The notes beneath the pieces are model-generated. The model had not been told where the DNA came from. It saw only the letters and a program-made list of their open reading frames with translations, and did not search any database. Made by a program: the position numbers and the translations under genes. From IMG/VR virus record IMGVR_UViG_3300002180_000007, positions 1-29,814 of that record: a stretch of 29,814 bases of DNA; one strand, 5' to 3'. Below are positions 7,251-15,786 of the stretch, piece by piece. Positions within the stretch are counted from its first letter, which is position 1, and every line of letters begins with the position of its first letter. The stretch comes from a virus.

Positions 7251-7260
7251 GAGGGAATGC

Positions 7261-7494
7261 ATGATAATAGAGGCAACCGAGAAGCCTAAAAAGGTAAAAT
7301 TGACTGATAGACAAAAAGAATATCTTGAGCTAGTGGTGCAGGGATTAGAAAACAAAGAGATCGCGCAATCCATGGGCACGAGGATTACAACTGCAAATAA
7401 TCAAATTGCAATAATAAGGGGTAAGGTAGGAGCAGCAAATAAGACTGAATTGGCCTTGTGGGCAATCAGAACAGGATTAGCCAAAGTGAAGTAA
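7261..7494 (+). CDS. LuxR/GerE-type HTH protein
   Basis: The whole 77-residue protein is one LuxR-type DNA-binding domain: LTDRQKEYLELVVQGLENKE, then IAQSMG, TTANNQ and ALWAIRTGL, with Lys-rich ends. It has no receiver or ligand domain. Such single-domain proteins act as activators or repressors. TAGGAGGG lies before the ATG. It sits just upstream of the terminator and new promoter at 7.7 kb, so it could switch on the virion operon; that is inference. Confidence 0.8.
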   Translation: MIIEATEKPKKVKLTDRQKEYLELVVQGLENKEIAQSMGTRITTANNQIAIIRGKVGAANKTELALWAIRTGLAKVK

Positions 7495-7511
7495 ATAAGG
7501 GGAGGAAAATA

Positions 7512-7667
7512 ATGACTGAAATAACTAAGGAATACACAAGACTTACCCCAGAAGAAATTGAGAAGATGCCAGTTGGTGAAGAGATGCGTAAACTTGTTCA
7601 AATGGTAGAAACCGACGAGAATGTACGTGATATTCTTCGTAGAGTAATGGCCGAGACACTAAAGTAA
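7512..7667 (+). CDS. Small acidic protein (51 aa)
   Basis: The protein is helical and acidic (MTEITKEYTRLTPEEIEKMP to ILRRVMAETLK). GGAGG lies 6 bases before the ATG. It is the last gene before the terminator at 7715. The function is unknown. Position and clean ribosome site support it as real. Confidence 0.65.
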   Translation: MTEITKEYTRLTPEEIEKMPVGEEMRKLVQMVETDENVRDILRRVMAETLK

Positions 7668-7714
7668 ACTATACATAAGATATTTTAATATTAGCATCTG
7701 AATAGACTTGATAG

Positions 7715-7746
7715 AGGTTAAGCTTTTTTTGAGCTTGACCTTTTTC
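7715..7746 (+). terminator. Rho-independent terminator
   Basis: A 10-bp stem (7715-7724 with 7732-7741, one G-T pair) closes a 7-base loop and is followed by a T run. It separates the early right genes from the virion genes. The right arm also holds the -35 box of the next promoter. Confidence 0.8.
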
Positions 7747-7764
7747 TTTGTTCTTCTTTATTAT
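7735..7764 (+). promoter_or_regulatory. Candidate promoter of virion operon
   Basis: TTGACC (7735-7740), an 18-base spacer and TATTAT (7759-7764) lie 38 bases before the first virion gene. The -35 box is inside the terminator's right arm, so read-through transcription and initiation here could interfere. No TGATA operator is present. Confidence 0.55.
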
Positions 7765-7801
7765 AGTTTTGTGGAATCCAATTTAATAAAGGAGGGCTAA
7801 C

Positions 7802-7894
7802 ATGGCTAAGAGTTGCAAGATAGTTAGGGTAAAAGGCAAGGGCACTCGATGCAAATGTGGTGGCAAGTTTGCCAAAATGTCCAGATGCAAGTAA
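7802..7894 (+). CDS. Basic Cys-rich peptide (30 aa)
   Basis: The peptide has ten Lys or Arg residues or more and four Cys (5, 17, 19, 29), including RCKCGGK. GGAGGG lies just before the ATG. It is the first gene after the virion promoter and just before the membrane and capsid genes. Size, charge and cysteines suggest a DNA-condensing virion peptide or a tiny zinc knuckle. No family is recognised. Confidence 0.65.
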   Translation: MAKSCKIVRVKGKGTRCKCGGKFAKMSRCK

Positions 7895-7921
7895 CTCAAA
7901 TATGCCGGAAAGGAGTAAATT

Positions 7922-8446
7922 ATGGAGAAATTGACATATAATCCTGAAGAAGGATATGTGCTTGAGATTCCCGATAGTGAAGATGGTAATATCTCAGTCG
8001 AGAAGAAGTCAGGCATGTTTGACAGTATCAGCGGTATAGAGGTTGTAGGTATGCCAGTTGGCTCTATTGCAGTAAGTATGGCAATGGCTGCGCTTTTTAC
8101 CGAGGTGACAAATGCAGTGATTGTCAAGACTGGAGTATTAGCCGACACGCAAGACAAGTACATTGCTGCTGCGGTGGACGTGGGAGCTGCGGTAGCTATC
8201 GATAGGTGGGCGAAAGACAAGCTGGGAGCTGACATTTCAAACATGACAGTGGCATTGCTTACCTTTGATGCATTGCGTAATGTCCTACCTGTTGATGAGT
8301 GGATTCGATCTATCTTACCATGGTCGCAGTCTGTGGGCTTTGGTGCAAGGCCAAGATATCGGGCAACTCCCATTCAGGCATTTGCAACACAAGCAGCCGC
8401 TAAGCCAGGCGAATTTTATGACGACCTTTACGGAGGTAGACGATAA
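7922..8446 (+). CDS. Probable virion membrane protein
   Basis: This 174-residue protein has an acidic N-terminal 40, then hydrophobic segments at about 41-69 (VVGMPVGSIAVSMAMAALF) and about 80-95 (YIAAAVDVGAAVAI), and a polar C-terminus. Its stop overlaps the capsid gene start as TAATG. A membrane protein placed directly before a jelly-roll capsid gene fits viruses with an internal membrane. GGAAAGGAG precedes the ATG. Confidence 0.7.
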   Translation: MEKLTYNPEEGYVLEIPDSEDGNISVEKKSGMFDSISGIEVVGMPVGSIAVSMAMAALFTEVTNAVIVKTGVLADTQDKYIAAAVDVGAAVAIDRWAKDKLGADISNMTVALLTFDALRNVLPVDEWIRSILPWSQSVGFGARPRYRATPIQAFATQAAAKPGEFYDDLYGGRR

Positions 8447-9540
8447 TGGCAGGGATAAACAGCGGACGAAGACAATCCCGGAAAATAGTTACTACCTCAG
8501 CATGGGCTGCCTCAAGTGATCTTACCCCGGTCAATCTCCATCGTGATGGATTGATTACTGAGGTAGGAATAAGGGCTGAAATTACCACGGCTGCCCTAAC
8601 AGCAACCGCAGTTGCCGATGGCTTGAAGCGCGTAATCCAGAACTTGAAGATTCAGGGTGATGGTGGCAGATCATATCTTGGGCTTAGTGGAGAGCAAGCT
8701 GCTCGACTACTCAGCTACATGAATGATCTTGATTTTGGAACTCCTATGATGGATAGCAAGATGCCAGAGGTAGCAGATACAGCCTTAAGCCATTTTACAT
8801 GGGTATTTCATCCTGGAAGCAATCCCAAAGACCCATTTGATCTAAGTGCTTGCATCCCGGCAAAGCATCTAAGCACACTTCAGGTATTGCTTACAACTAC
8901 CGCTAATGGCGTGGTTGATGCTGCTGCTGCAATTGCTTCGGGTACTTATAAGTATTGGATTAATGAGGTGCTGGATTACAAGATTCCACCTCACCAGTAT
9001 GATGGCCAGGGGCGTTTCGTGAATGGCATGATGACACCTATTGGAAGTACCTTTAGTTGGGCAAATGATGCTAACTATAGTGATTATTCCAAGGACATTG
9101 ATGTACCCGGTGGAGCTTGGCTAAGGCGAGCAGTTTTCCTGTGTCAAGATGAGACTGCTACAGTGCCAGTCCGCAAGGATGATGAAGTAACTGGAGTAAA
9201 ACTCAAATTAGCAAAGGTTGGCCTTGCTCCCATTGAGCTAAGCATTCAGGACTTGAAAGTTATGGCTGCCAAGAGGTCAAGATTCCCCGGTCAAATTATG
9301 AATGCTGCTTTAGGTGCTGTTACAACTCGGCCAGGATGGGAATTTGAGCAAGTGTTACCAGCGGGCTTGTTTGTGATCGACTTCAGGGACATTTTTGACC
9401 CTCGCTGGGGATTAGACTTGACCAATTATCAGTCCGGGGATGTCAAGATTGGCTTGACAGTCGAAAACCGAGCAGCAGGCGATGATACAATCATTTATTG
9501 GGATCAGCTAATCCCGATGGAGAGTCAGTACATAGGATAA
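8446..9540 (+). CDS. Probable double jelly-roll major capsid protein
   Basis: The sequence of this 364-residue protein resembles PM2 P2-type coat proteins. Near the N-terminus it shows LTPVNLHRDGLITEV, then DGLKRVIQNLKIQGDGGRSY, and later HFTWVFHPGSNPKDPFDLSA with CIPAKHLSTLQVLL, the usual strand order of a first jelly roll (about 20-200). The C-terminal half repeats the scheme (LPAGLFVIDFRDIFDPRWGLDLTN, then VKIGLTVEN), a second jelly roll. Such proteins form trimers with pseudo-sixfold shape around a membrane. It is not an HK97-fold protein as judged by motif order. A terminator follows. The assignment rests on pattern recognition, not a search. Confidence 0.7.
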   Translation: MAGINSGRRQSRKIVTTSAWAASSDLTPVNLHRDGLITEVGIRAEITTAALTATAVADGLKRVIQNLKIQGDGGRSYLGLSGEQAARLLSYMNDLDFGTPMMDSKMPEVADTALSHFTWVFHPGSNPKDPFDLSACIPAKHLSTLQVLLTTTANGVVDAAAAIASGTYKYWINEVLDYKIPPHQYDGQGRFVNGMMTPIGSTFSWANDANYSDYSKDIDVPGGAWLRRAVFLCQDETATVPVRKDDEVTGVKLKLAKVGLAPIELSIQDLKVMAAKRSRFPGQIMNAALGAVTTRPGWEFEQVLPAGLFVIDFRDIFDPRWGLDLTNYQSGDVKIGLTVENRAAGDDTIIYWDQLIPMESQYIG

Positions 9541-9599
9541 TAACTGAATAATCTGAATTGGCATGGTGGATGGAGGAAAAAACCAATTCGCAGCATTAC

Positions 9600-9637
9600 A
9601 CAGGGGATAGCTAAGATTGGTTATCCCCTGTTTTATT
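9600..9637 (+). terminator. Rho-independent terminator after capsid gene
   Basis: A perfect 10-bp stem ACAGGGGATA (9600-9609) with TATCCCCTGT (9622-9631) is followed by TTTATTT. It may end or thin transcription after the capsid gene, so later virion genes are made at a lower level. Confidence 0.85.
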
Positions 9638-9653
9638 TACCGGGAAAGAGGGA

Positions 9654-9827
9654 ATGATAAGGGAATGTAGAAATTGCAGCTATTGCGAAAGAGACTATAT
9701 CTACTCAAGCCATGGTATGCATAGATATAGTTTCTGCTCGCGATTGGTCTATGATTGTAAGATTGTAGACGAAGACATACCGCGAGAGTGCGAATACTTT
9801 GAGATCAAGGAAGCTGTGGAGGTATAA
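9654..9827 (+). CDS. Small Cys6 protein (57 aa)
   Basis: The protein begins MIRECRNCSYCERDY, giving C5-x2-C8-x2-C11, then Cys28, Cys35 and Cys46 with PRECEYFE near the end. Six cysteines suggest zinc or Fe-S binding. AGAGGGA lies just before the ATG, close in spacing. It sits between the capsid terminator and the first spike candidate. It is short but the Cys pattern supports a real gene. Confidence 0.65.
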   Translation: MIRECRNCSYCERDYIYSSHGMHRYSFCSRLVYDCKIVDEDIPRECEYFEIKEAVEV

Positions 9828-9828
9828 C

Positions 9829-10926
9829 ATGCCAGATTCTCATTTACTTGATAGATTTACAAGCATTGACAATTTGCTAGCTCGGAATGCTCAAGCCTTA
9901 AATGAAATCAAAAGCTTGATTACTCCCGGATCGCCTACTCCTGTATTGCCTCAAGACTTTCAAAAGGGGATTGTAGATGTAAGGGAATTTGACTTAACCA
10001 GTAGCAGAAGCGAAGAGCTAGTTGTTTACCCGGCTGCGCAATATATTCAAGTCTTCTCTGATGGTATTCTTGAGGGCATTTCAATTAAGCTTGGCGATCA
10101 ATCCGCAATATCAATCGATTGCAACAAGTTTGACTTTATCGATGCTTACAATAATCGCCTACACCTCTCGAATGATGTAAAGGTAGGGCGTAATTCACTT
10201 ACCCTAGTATTCTCTGACATACCCTTTGGTCGTCATTTCGGGTCAGGGCAAGGCGGAATCACCTTATCGGAGCTAGCTGTAAGAAATGGGGGCTTCTCAA
10301 CCTATGATCGGCGTGGTGAAGTGATATGGCATGATGATTTCGAGGATAATGCTAATAAATGGACTTTCACATCTGCTGGAGTAGGAGCTGCCTTTGCTTT
10401 ATCAACTGATTATGTGAGGAGGGGGAACTCTTCGGGCAAGCTTACAACTGGTAATGTGATTGGGAATACTTCCAGAGCCACACGATATGAGCCTTACAAC
10501 CTCTCGAATAAGATAGGTTTTGAGGTTTCCTCATCGATGAATGATAATGCAAACTTCCAGATTGATATTAGGGGAATGAAGACAGCAGTACTCTACTTTA
10601 TGGCACAAGTACGCTATGTCCCTGCTACTGATAAGCTAGAATATTATGATAGTGCTGCTAATTGGGTAGAGCTTGCTTCGGGCATAGATTTCAGTGCATT
10701 GCCTGATATGTTTCACCCTGTCAAGCTGGTTATTGATATTGACACCTTTATGTATACACGATTCATGATTGATGATCTGGTTTACGATATGTCAAATCTC
10801 CCAATTTACACAACTGGCGGGGCAGCTACAAAGTATCTATCCTTTACAGTTGATGTTGAGACTGCAATAAATAACAACATTTCCTTTTACCTTGATGAGG
10901 CGATCATTACCAAGAATGAGGAATAG
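9829..10926 (+). CDS. Spike or fibre candidate with LamG-like domain
   Basis: Of 365 residues, the N-terminal 45 are helical (LLDRFTSIDNLLARNAQALNEI), possibly an anchor. Residues about 55-150 are beta-rich. From about 175 the pattern WHDDFEDNANKWTF to the end looks like a concanavalin/LamG-like carbohydrate-binding fold. It is probably a virion surface or receptor-binding protein. I used the ATG at 9829, 6 bases after GGAGG; an in-frame start 10 codons earlier would overlap the Cys6 gene. Confidence 0.65.
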   Translation: MPDSHLLDRFTSIDNLLARNAQALNEIKSLITPGSPTPVLPQDFQKGIVDVREFDLTSSRSEELVVYPAAQYIQVFSDGILEGISIKLGDQSAISIDCNKFDFIDAYNNRLHLSNDVKVGRNSLTLVFSDIPFGRHFGSGQGGITLSELAVRNGGFSTYDRRGEVIWHDDFEDNANKWTFTSAGVGAAFALSTDYVRRGNSSGKLTTGNVIGNTSRATRYEPYNLSNKIGFEVSSSMNDNANFQIDIRGMKTAVLYFMAQVRYVPATDKLEYYDSAANWVELASGIDFSALPDMFHPVKLVIDIDTFMYTRFMIDDLVYDMSNLPIYTTGGAATKYLSFTVDVETAINNNISFYLDEAIITKNEE

Positions 10927-10937
10927 AGGAGCTTGAA

Positions 10938-11318
10938 ATGCCTAGTAGCATGATAAATCTTGAGAAGTCCACTGGTGATCTTGAGCCTTTACTATCTGAT
11001 GATTCGGGAGCTGCTAAAGTATCGGTAGTTGCTGGCGCAGTCGTAATGGGTAAGGTCCGCCCCGTAACAGCTACAGGAGATGATATTACAGATGATACAG
11101 CAGATGCTATAGTATCAGTAGATTCACACCATAATTACAGGTGTGATGCCATAATGATAGCTGCCGGGATTATCTATTATATTGGCTCAGGTGATTCTTG
11201 GGGAATAAATGGACTTACACTTACTGGTGATCTTCGATGTGATGGAGAAATTCATTCATTTGATAGTATTACTGGAGCTGGGACGCTATCGGGTTCTGGC
11301 ACAGTATATTTGCACTAA
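10938..11318 (+). CDS. Small beta-rich virion protein candidate
   Basis: This 126-residue protein is Gly, Ser, Thr and Asp rich. The last third (GDLRCDGEIHSFDSITGAGTLSGSGTVYLH) has the short repeating turns of beta-helix or fibre-tip sequences. AGGAGCTT lies before the ATG, as for the next two genes. It is not recognised as a named family. Confidence 0.6.
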   Translation: MPSSMINLEKSTGDLEPLLSDDSGAAKVSVVAGAVVMGKVRPVTATGDDITDDTADAIVSVDSHHNYRCDAIMIAAGIIYYIGSGDSWGINGLTLTGDLRCDGEIHSFDSITGAGTLSGSGTVYLH

Positions 11319-11344
11319 AATAAGTAAAATAAAGGAGTAGAACA

Positions 11345-11878
11345 ATGCCAGATATACAACTAAGCGATACTTTAAGGATTAGGGATAAGGGAGATGGCAA
11401 CTTCTCAATGGATGAATATTCCGGGGCTGCCTGGAACGAAATTGTCAAAGTAGCAAAGGCTACAGGCAATATCGAGGTAGTCGGCTTGTTCTCTGATGGC
11501 TTGTCGGGCAAGGATATTAATACTGTAGCTGATGATGATGTGGTTGGGGGCTTACTTGTCATTCATCCCATTGCCATTACAGCGGGAGCTTTAGGCGATA
11601 CAGACGTTACCTTGACCTACAAGACCAGAGTAATCGATGCATGGCTTGTGTTGCGCGGTGCTGGAGTGGCAACCACTACTCTACAGGTGAAGAATGGAGC
11701 TACAGCGATCACCAATGCAATGGCTGCCAGTGGAGCTGACAAGGCTGTGGTAAGGGCTACAACATTTGATGATGCACAATGGGAGATTGCAGCGGGAGGC
11801 ACATTGAGGGTAACTAGTGCTACCGGGGCAACACAGCCGGATGCTACTGTTTATGTGTTAGGCATGAGAATACCATAA
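11345..11878 (+). CDS. Beta-rich virion protein candidate
   Basis: The first 40 of its 177 residues (LRIRDKGDGNFSMDEYSGAAW) look like a short N-terminal module. The rest is beta-rich with Ala/Thr repeats (TTLQVKNGATAITNAMAASG, then GGTLRVTSATGATQPDATVYVLGMRIP). Such sequences are common in capsid decoration or fibre proteins. AAAGGAG lies 8 bases before the ATG. Confidence 0.6.
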   Translation: MPDIQLSDTLRIRDKGDGNFSMDEYSGAAWNEIVKVAKATGNIEVVGLFSDGLSGKDINTVADDDVVGGLLVIHPIAITAGALGDTDVTLTYKTRVIDAWLVLRGAGVATTTLQVKNGATAITNAMAASGADKAVVRATTFDDAQWEIAAGGTLRVTSATGATQPDATVYVLGMRIP

Positions 11879-11899
11879 AAGGCATAATAGGAGCTTAAA

Positions 11900-12406
11900 A
11901 TGGGAGTTGGTAAAACTTTAACAGGTGCACATTTATGGGCTATCCTGAATAGTACAGCTATAGCTGATTGGGGACTTGGTGAAGTTGGCATTCAATTTGA
12001 TAGTGCACTTAGTGCTACTACAAAATATTCAGGTATAATATGCACAGGAACGTATGGCGCAACTTTAGCATTTGGGGATTCTGTGTATATGGCAAGCAGT
12101 GGGAAATGGTTGAAAACTGATGCTGATGCAGAGGCAACTGCTGGGGGAAAGCTTGTTGGCATGGCTTTGGAATCAGGAGTAGATGATGATTCTAACAAAA
12201 AGATTATGCTTATAGGATTTGTGAAGAATACAGCTTGGGCTTGGGGAACAAAAGGGGGAGAACTTTGGCTACATACAATGGCTGGAGAGCTATCACAAAC
12301 AAAACCTTCAGGAAGTGGTGATATTGTTAGGGCTATGGGGTTTGTTTTTGATGCTGTTGATACTATTATAGTTTGGCCTTCGCAAGATTGGGTGGAGATA
12401 GCATAA
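11900..12406 (+). CDS. Beta-rich decoration or fibre protein candidate
   Basis: A central segment of this 168-residue protein (FGDSVYMASSGKWLKTDADA then TAGGKLVGMALESGVDDDS) matches the style of small beta-barrel decoration domains in phage virions, which read as value, degradation and gain of a surface patch. TAGGAGCTT lies before the ATG. Function is inferred from style and position. Confidence 0.55.
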   Translation: MGVGKTLTGAHLWAILNSTAIADWGLGEVGIQFDSALSATTKYSGIICTGTYGATLAFGDSVYMASSGKWLKTDADAEATAGGKLVGMALESGVDDDSNKKIMLIGFVKNTAWAWGTKGGELWLHTMAGELSQTKPSGSGDIVRAMGFVFDAVDTIIVWPSQDWVEIA

Positions 12407-12418
12407 TAGGAGTTTGGC

Positions 12419-14566
12419 ATGGGTTGGCTAACAGGATACGATAAACGCAAAAGGCTCAGGGTAAATGGGTCTAGCGCCGGCGCTCAAACAGATTACCCGA
12501 TGCAGATGACCGTACATAAAAGCGGTGCACCATTTAGTGTGGAGGCTCTTGGTTTAGCTCTATATGAATCAGGTATATATCCTCACGGCTATTATTACAA
12601 TGGTAAAACGTATGTAGTATGGCAAGGAAGTGGTCTCGACCCATATATTGATTGCTATACTCACGCAACTGGTCTGTGGGCGGGAGCGGTTAAGGTCGGC
12701 ACAAACCCACTAAGTAACGATAATCATGGTATCCCTTGTGTCATAGTTGATAACTCCGGGTATATTCATGTATTTTATGGTTGCCACAGCACACCTATAG
12801 AGTATGCAAAATCTACTAATACTGAGGATATATCCGCATGGACAACACAGACTGACATTGCCATAAATGGCACATATACATCGGTTATAAAAAAGGCTGA
12901 TGGGAATCTCTATCTGTTTGCCAGAGAATACATTAACCCAAATTTCACCTATACGTATACCATATCCACTGACTGGGGTACGACCTACACTATAATACAG
13001 AGCGAGGCAGCGGGGGATGTACCTTACGTGGGTAATGCGGAGTATGATAGCTCTAACGAACGTGTACATCTTGCCTGGACATACTATGACTTATCAGATG
13101 GAATCAATGAAAATATATACCATGCGTATCTGAATCTAGCAGATGGTAAAATGTATGCGATGGACGGTACCGACCTCGGCACCACTATCACGTATGCAGA
13201 AGCTGAAGCAAATTGTAAAATCGTTAGCGATGCCTATGCTAAGGTTGGGCATCCGCCTGTACATATAGACTCTAACGGCTATCCGTATATCATGTATCGT
13301 ACAGACTCGGCTGGAGGGTGGAAGACATACCTTATCTATTGGAATGGTTCTGCATGGACATCACCTGCAGAGATTGCAATTACTTATCAAGATTTCAAGG
13401 TCAATTCAGCTTCCGACATAGATATATATGGTAGAGGCACATCGAGTGCGGACATGGAAGAATGGAACTGGAACGGGAGTTCTTTTTCTAAAACCAGAAC
13501 ATTACTAGATAGTGCATACGGCACAGGTGGCGAGGGTCTGTATGGTGCTAATTTAGTTATGGATGGAGTAGCTGCGTTCAACCTGATGTTTTGCACCCGT
13601 GACGAGACCGATTACACCAATGCTGATTTATGGGTCATGGGATTAAACTCATCGGGTGAATTTATACCTGCGAACGATAGAGTAGATTTGGGTGAGAATT
13701 GCCAGGACGATTTTGATGATGTAAGGTTCACTAAATCAGATGGCGAGACAGAACTTGATTTCTGGATAGAGGAATCAGCGGCAGCTACAGGTGCTCTCTT
13801 ATGGGTAGAGTTAGATGCTATTCCTGCTAGCCCTAGCGTAGCGAGTTTTTATCTATACTATGATAATGCTTTGGCAACCGCAGGTAGCAATGGCGATGAT
13901 ACCTTTCTATTCTTTGATGATTTTCCAGGTGCTAGCATTGATGGTGATAAATGGAACACATTTCAAGGAGCTACACCAACCGTAAGTGGAGGTCTGGTAG
14001 ATTTATTAGGAGATTCGGGTACACCAGGTGGAATAGATGGCAAAACTAATATATCATTACCAGCAGCCTTGCACTCTAGGAGTTATTGGGGAAGCAATGA
14101 TGTGAATTCAGCTCATTTTCATGCTCTCAGGAAGTATGGAGACTGGGATTATAGGGTTTGTGACACCTATGCAAATGATATAGCTGACCAAGTGGGCATA
14201 TATTCAGTTGATGCGGGTAGTCTGGAAGGTAACTCAACCGTCAATATTGTTACACCTACCAGTTATCATAAATGGAGAACATTATGGATAGCTGAGAATA
14301 ATGCATATCTCTACCAAGAAGGCACAGAATTAGCGCATCATACGGCTGAAGTGCCTGATGATGATATGTGCGTAATACTCAGGGGTGGCGTTACAGACAG
14401 TGAGCATGTTTATATCGATTGGGTATTTGTGCGAAAATATGCTAATCCTGAGCCAACGCTAGGTGGTTTTGGGGATTGGACAGGCAAGATAAACGGAATA
14501 ACTAATCCTGCTCAATTCAATGGTATAGCAGTGGCAGATATAGCAAAAGTGAATGGCGTGGCATAA
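12419..14566 (+). CDS. Large surface protein: DUF2341 split by a propeller-like insert
   Basis: This is the largest gene in the window (715 residues). Residues 9-36 (KRKRLRVNGSSAGAQTDYPM) are the first part of a DUF2341 domain. Its second part appears at about 420-505 (DFDDVRFTKSDGETELDFWI, then PSVASFYLYYDN). Between them lie about 380 residues with repeated GYPYIMYR, GYIHVFYG and NLYLFARE strands, as in BNR/sialidase-like beta propellers. A LamG-like region follows (FFDDFPGASIDGDKWN), and the tail ends KINGITNPAQFNGIAVADIA, a repeat-type ending. A host-binding or glycan-cleaving spike is likely; catalytic residues were not identified. Confidence 0.75.
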   Translation: MGWLTGYDKRKRLRVNGSSAGAQTDYPMQMTVHKSGAPFSVEALGLALYESGIYPHGYYYNGKTYVVWQGSGLDPYIDCYTHATGLWAGAVKVGTNPLSNDNHGIPCVIVDNSGYIHVFYGCHSTPIEYAKSTNTEDISAWTTQTDIAINGTYTSVIKKADGNLYLFAREYINPNFTYTYTISTDWGTTYTIIQSEAAGDVPYVGNAEYDSSNERVHLAWTYYDLSDGINENIYHAYLNLADGKMYAMDGTDLGTTITYAEAEANCKIVSDAYAKVGHPPVHIDSNGYPYIMYRTDSAGGWKTYLIYWNGSAWTSPAEIAITYQDFKVNSASDIDIYGRGTSSADMEEWNWNGSSFSKTRTLLDSAYGTGGEGLYGANLVMDGVAAFNLMFCTRDETDYTNADLWVMGLNSSGEFIPANDRVDLGENCQDDFDDVRFTKSDGETELDFWIEESAAATGALLWVELDAIPASPSVASFYLYYDNALATAGSNGDDTFLFFDDFPGASIDGDKWNTFQGATPTVSGGLVDLLGDSGTPGGIDGKTNISLPAALHSRSYWGSNDVNSAHFHALRKYGDWDYRVCDTYANDIADQVGIYSVDAGSLEGNSTVNIVTPTSYHKWRTLWIAENNAYLYQEGTELAHHTAEVPDDDMCVILRGGVTDSEHVYIDWVFVRKYANPEPTLGGFGDWTGKINGITNPAQFNGIAVADIAKVNGVA

Positions 14567-14588
14567 CAAATGAAATCAGGAGGCTGCC

Positions 14589-15170
14589 ATGGTAGATAAA
14601 CGACCCGGTGATTCTTGTCATAGTGATGTCCAGTTCCAACACAAGGGATCACCAAGAATTGTAGATGTCAATATATGGCTATTCTTTCCGGGAGAGAGTA
14701 CAGCATTTCAGCCTTCTAAAAAGGTCGTAAATTGTGGCAATGATAGTGATTGGCAAACCTATAGTGTGAGCTTTGATTGGACTATTCAAGGCTTATATAC
14801 AGATGTACCCGATGGGACTCCAGGTCAATTGACTGTCCTTCTTAAAGATGGTGAAATATCCTTACTCAAGAAAAAGTTTGACAATGTATGTACTTTCAGG
14901 AATGGTACAAATGGTGGCGGAACTGTAAGATCACAGCTTGGCGATTGTTGGGATTATATCTCAGGTGCAGGTACAACGGTAGATGGTGCACCTATTTTGG
15001 TACTGCGTGATGGTGAGTGGCTATGGTATGACATAACTTGGGATGGTCTTGACCAAGTAAAAGCATTTCAAACAGGGGATTATGTAATGCTTTACTTAGT
15101 TGGCTCTCATTATCTGACATTGCAAAGCAAGTGGTTGGTTGATGGTTGGAATGAGTTTTCTTGGGTATAG
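14589..15170 (+). CDS. Two-module virion protein
   Basis: The N-terminal module of this 193-residue protein (about 1-110: PGDS, HKG, VDV, ending KKKFDNVCTF) resembles the protein at 15787-16245. The C-terminal module (about 115-193: APILVLRDGEWLWYD, then FQTGDYVMLYL) resembles the protein at 16257-16619. It therefore looks like a fusion of the two, or the source from which they split. AGGAGG lies 6 bases before the ATG. The role is probably structural. Confidence 0.65.
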   Translation: MVDKRPGDSCHSDVQFQHKGSPRIVDVNIWLFFPGESTAFQPSKKVVNCGNDSDWQTYSVSFDWTIQGLYTDVPDGTPGQLTVLLKDGEISLLKKKFDNVCTFRNGTNGGGTVRSQLGDCWDYISGAGTTVDGAPILVLRDGEWLWYDITWDGLDQVKAFQTGDYVMLYLVGSHYLTLQSKWLVDGWNEFSWV

Positions 15171-15179
15171 GAGCTTGTA

Positions 15180-15620
15180 ATGGGCTGGCACTGGAAGACA
15201 ATAGCAAAAGCTGACTCTTCAGAAGGGTTGCAAAATACTGTCCCTTCAGTGTCCGAGATTGATTCGGGCACAATTGGGAGAGTAACAGTTGAAGGGCTTG
15301 GGGCAGCATCTCATGTATTTGATCTAGCATGGGCAGAGCAAACTATAGGGCAATGGTTAGCTCCAGATCATGCAAGAATAATCGATGTCTACGAGGAAAA
15401 TCATATAGGCTACATTAATTTTGAGGTAACAGGGACACCAGCACACATAATTATAGCTGGTGTTGCAGTAGCTTTAATAGCTATAGGAGTAATTGCAGCA
15501 GTGATCACTGTGGCTATACAAGTACCAGATGCCCTCGATCCTGAGAATTGGGAGAATCTTATCAAATGGGGTGGTATAGGGCTTATAGCCTTAGCAGCAG
15601 TTTATTATTTAAAGAGGTGA
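15180..15620 (+). CDS. Membrane-anchored virion protein candidate
   Basis: Residues 1-85 of 146 form a soluble domain (GWHWKTIA, then RVTVEGLGAASHVFDLAWAEQ). Two transmembrane helices follow, about 87-112 (IIIAGVAVALIAIGVIAAVI) and about 128-143 (WGGIGLIALAAVYYL), ending in KR. TAGGAGCTT lies before the ATG. A protein of this type could link the inner membrane to a vertex or spike. Confidence 0.65.
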   Translation: MGWHWKTIAKADSSEGLQNTVPSVSEIDSGTIGRVTVEGLGAASHVFDLAWAEQTIGQWLAPDHARIIDVYEENHIGYINFEVTGTPAHIIIAGVAVALIAIGVIAAVITVAIQVPDALDPENWENLIKWGGIGLIALAAVYYLKR

Positions 15621-15623
15621 CAT

Positions 15624-15773
15624 ATGGAAGACAAAAATCTGGTAGCACTTGCAGCGTTGGCAGGTGGGGGCTTTTTACTTTATAAACATTACAAAGGTGA
15701 TGAACCTGGACCCGGGCCAGGGCCCGATCCCACTACAGCAGAATTTGACAATGTATCCGCAACATTCAATTGA
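15624..15773 (+). CDS. Small membrane protein with shared C-terminal tag (49 aa)
   Basis: One membrane helix (LVALAALAGGGFLLYKHY) is followed by a Gly-Pro-Asp linker (EPGPGPGPDP) and the ending AEFDNVSATFN. The gene at 15787 ends AEFDNISATFS. AAGAGGTG precedes the ATG at 15624. The shared ending suggests a docking peptide on a common partner. Confidence 0.75.
   Translation: MEDKNLVALAALAGGGFLLYKHYKGDEPGPGPGPDPTTAEFDNVSATFN
15738..15770 (+). repeat. Copy 1 of the AEFDN-tag repeat
   Basis: Bases 15738-15770 encode AEFDNVSATFN and match 16210-16242 at most positions (differences mainly at third codon positions), with similar DNA also running into the next gene's leader (GAGGTGAA). Confidence 0.7.
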
Positions 15774-15786
15774 GAAGAGGTGAATC

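Noticed and set aside
7783-8373. Long open frame antisense to the membrane and capsid-leader genes
   Set aside because: It runs opposite to genes with good ribosome sites and has no site of its own. Its Ser/Thr/Ala-rich product mirrors the codons of the real genes.
11992-12450. Antisense open frame opposite the decoration-protein candidate
   Set aside because: No ribosome site, and the sense gene has one. The composition is that of a shadow frame.
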